Positions 62,121-64,000 of a stretch of 64,000 bases of DNA are shown here, one piece after another. The stretch spans positions 186,001-250,000 of the forward strand of contig JAMDHS010000014.1 in assembly GCA_029717555.1 (NCBI GenBank). Reading direction: 5' to 3'. A program made the translations under genes and the position numbers. The notes under the pieces were generated by a model that made no database searches, was not told the DNA's origin, and saw only the letters and a list, made by a program, of their open reading frames with translations. The stretch is from Peribolospora baueri. Taxonomy: Eukaryota > Basidiomycota > Peribolosporomycetes > Peribolosporales > Peribolosporaceae. Position 1 is the first letter of the stretch, and each line of letters starts with the position of its first letter.

Positions 62121-62906
62121 TTACTCCTCGTCGGCTTCCTCGTCAGCGTCGAAGTTGACGTTGAAGAACCGGATCTCGTAACCCTGCTTCGAGGTGGCAA
62201 CGACGCGAAGCCAGTCGCGGAGCTGAGAGCGTCGGAGGTACTTCTTGGAGAGGTACTGTGAACGACAGGCGATCGAACAGGTGCAAGCAAGAAGCGAAGC
62301 AGAAAAACGTAGGAATGGAGAAGCGAAGAAGAGTCACCGTCAGCTGCCTGATCCCTGAGCTGTGCCTCTCGCACAATGCAGCTGAAATGACGTTCCCCAT
62401 GAGCCCTTCGAACGCACCTTGAGGTACCTCTTGGAGAAGGGGATGTTGGTGGTGACGGTGATCTTGCCTTCACCCTCGCGGGTGATCACCACACTGTCAC
62501 CAAGGTTGCCAGCTCGGCCCTCCACCTTAATGCGGTCGTGCAGGAACCTGACGATTTCCAAGTCGGACAGAGGGGAAAAAGCGGTGAGAGAATGCCAAGC
62601 TGAAAAAAAATACGATGCGGCGTCGATCCCTGCGCCATGCTCACTTCTCGAACGACGCCGCATCAAGGATCTTGTCGTTGGCGGGGCCGCTGAAGTCGAT
62701 GGTGTACTTGCTGACCGGCTTGGCGGTCTTCTGAGCAGCCTTGGGAGCCTGTCATCGTCCCGTCAGGGCAGGCAAATGCCGATCCAAGGACGATACGTGG
62801 AATGGAAAAACATGGGCAAACCTGTGCGTCAGCCTACTGATTTCCAGCAAAGCGGTTCGACGCATTCGCCCCACTCGGCGGTAGGAAGGGTTTGCTAGCG
62901 CACCAT
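62121..62906 (-). CDS. RPL22: 60S ribosomal protein eL22
   Basis: Minus-strand exons 62906-62904 (only the ATG), 62748-62645, 62547-62418 and 62255-62121 (123 residues). The sequence is diagnostic: [60 protein letters not shown] and [20 protein letters not shown], with an acidic end ([10 protein letters not shown]). An intron directly after the start codon is common in fungal ribosomal protein genes. Divergent to RPS19, giving one shared 292-bp promoter for two ribosomal genes. Confidence 0.95.
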
Positions 62907-63198
62907 TGCGACGTGAGAGGGTGGGCGACGGGGTAGTCTTGATGAAGTGAGGATTACTGAGGAAGGACACGGCCGCGTCCTGCTGTCGAGAATCAGAGCG
63001 ATTGGATTGTTCGGCTGTCACGTGCAAAAATACCAGCAGTAGGGTTGCTAAATTCTATACAGTCCGTGTCTTGGGATTAGCCCCGTCTATCACCGCTCTT
63101 TCCTCCGCCCTCCCGTCCTTCGCGGCCTTGTCGCTTGGTTGCACCGACGTCAGACCGTCGCCCTCCATCCTCATTCCCTCAAGAGTGCATCGCCCAGC
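62907..63198. promoter_or_regulatory. Shared promoter RPL22 / RPS19
   Basis: 292 bp between two divergent ribosomal protein genes. Contains CACGTG at 63019-63024 and C/T-rich sequence before the RPS19 start. Confidence 0.6.
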
Positions 63199-64000
63199 AT
63201 GCCTAACGTCAAGGACGTCGCCGCCGACACGTTTATCACCGCGTACGCCAACCACCTCAAGAGGTCTGGTGCGTAGCGTGCTCCTTCCTTTCCATCTCGG
63301 TTGAGCTCGTTTGCGCTCCAAGCTGTGCCATGCGTGTTTTGTGCATCCGCCGCCGAAGGACTGCATAGACTGACACTTGACCTTTCTTCACCGGGCTTTC
63401 TCGCGCGTCCTCGTCTTCTCCTTTGCAGGCAAGCTTGAGGTGCCTACCTGGGTGGACATCGTCAAGACGGGCCACTTCAAGGAGCTTGCTCCCTACGACC
63501 CCGACTGGTACTACGTCCGGGCTGGTGAGCATTTCTTCAGGCCGTCTTCTTTTTCATTCCAGGTTTCTGTCGCTTCTTTGCAGCGGTCGTGGTGTGGGGA
63601 TGGGATGGAGGCCATACAATTGGACGGCTGGTTGGTCAACTGTGCGCGGGCAAGATGGTGGTGCGCATGATGCCATACCTGTGCAGGGTCGCAGCGAAGT
63701 TGGTTTTCATGGCCTCAGTGGTTACTCCGACGTAGCTGCGAGCTTGCACTCCCTCTCCAGGAGGCGAGCATAGTCGAGGAGAGAGGGGAACAAGCTCAGG
63801 CCCATCGTTGGAAGGAATGTCACTTCGTGTATGGAAACATGACAGCTGACCGCTTTACTCCATCATCCATATTTATTCCTTCTCTTTCAGCCGCCGTTGC
63901 CCGCCACATCTACCTGCGCAAGGCCGTCGGTGTTGGCGCTCTCGCTAAACTCCACGGTGGCGCCAAGAACCGTGGCTCTCGCCCGTCCCACCACGTTGAC
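63199..64000 (+). CDS. RPS19: 40S ribosomal protein eS19, 3' end outside the window
   Basis: Exons 63199-63268, 63429-63524 and 63891-64000 (open at the window end). The start is [20 protein letters not shown]. Then [20 protein letters not shown] and [20 protein letters not shown], ending in the window at [12 protein letters not shown], all typical of eS19, which is needed for 18S rRNA maturation. Intron 2 is 366 nt, several times the window average. Confidence 0.95.

Overview
The window is nuclear DNA of a GC-rich, intron-rich basidiomycete fungus. The evidence is dense genes cut by introns of mostly 50-110 nt with GTGAG donors, together with fungal marker genes (PKC1 with HR1 repeats, SCS7, IGO1, MTR-like permease, GMC oxidoreductase, Clr4-type methyltransferase). 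I cannot fix the species. All gene models were built by hand, by joining exons at GT/GC...AG sites that keep the reading frame and the family motifs. No transposon, LTR element, tRNA or rRNA was recognised.

Layout. 0-5 kb: the 5' part of a secreted His/Ala-rich protein gene (minus), an HGSNAT-like acyltransferase gene that appears to have lost most of its membrane domain, and IGO1 (minus). 5.8-7.9 kb: an AAAP amino-acid permease (plus). 9.9-11.5 kb: a CCCH zinc-finger segment followed by a DUF6987-like segment, with several frame breaks. 11.6-14.6 kb: an unrecognised multi-exon gene (minus). 15.3-19.9 kb: PKC1 (plus). 21.0-24.2 kb: a secreted GMC oxidoreductase (plus). 25.1-29.0 kb: SCS7 (minus) and DBP8 (plus), divergent. 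29.0-32.6 kb: a long repeat-rich intergenic region before a bHLH factor (32.6-35.4 kb). 36.1-39.3 kb: POL12 (plus). 40.1-42.3 kb: CYT1 (minus). 42.7-45.3 kb: CTR86/ataxin-10 (minus). 45.7-48.7 kb: a SUV39/Clr4-type H3K9 methyltransferase (plus). 49.1-50.6 kb: RRP45 (plus). 51.1-54.4 kb: EFB1 (minus) and PRP18 (plus), divergent. 54.7-58.1 kb: a two-RRM protein (minus), ELF1 (minus) and a probable mitochondrial protein (plus). 58.9-60.6 kb: a conserved secreted protein (minus). 62.1-64 kb: RPL22 (minus) and RPS19 (plus, cut by the window end).

Most genes are unrelated housekeeping genes. Several adjacent pairs share divergent promoters: SCS7/DBP8, CTR86/KMT, EFB1/PRP18, ELF1/57450 and RPL22/RPS19.

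The most interesting signals are four. (1) A box C/D snoRNA in EFB1 intron 1, with a guide against the conserved large-subunit rRNA sequence GAAACACGGACCAA; it looks like U18/snR18. (2) A 3-nt micro-exon in CYT1. (3) A SET domain split by a long low-complexity insert containing about 14 copies of an 18-bp repeat. (4) Two in-frame stops in a conserved stretch of the same gene's pre-SET region.
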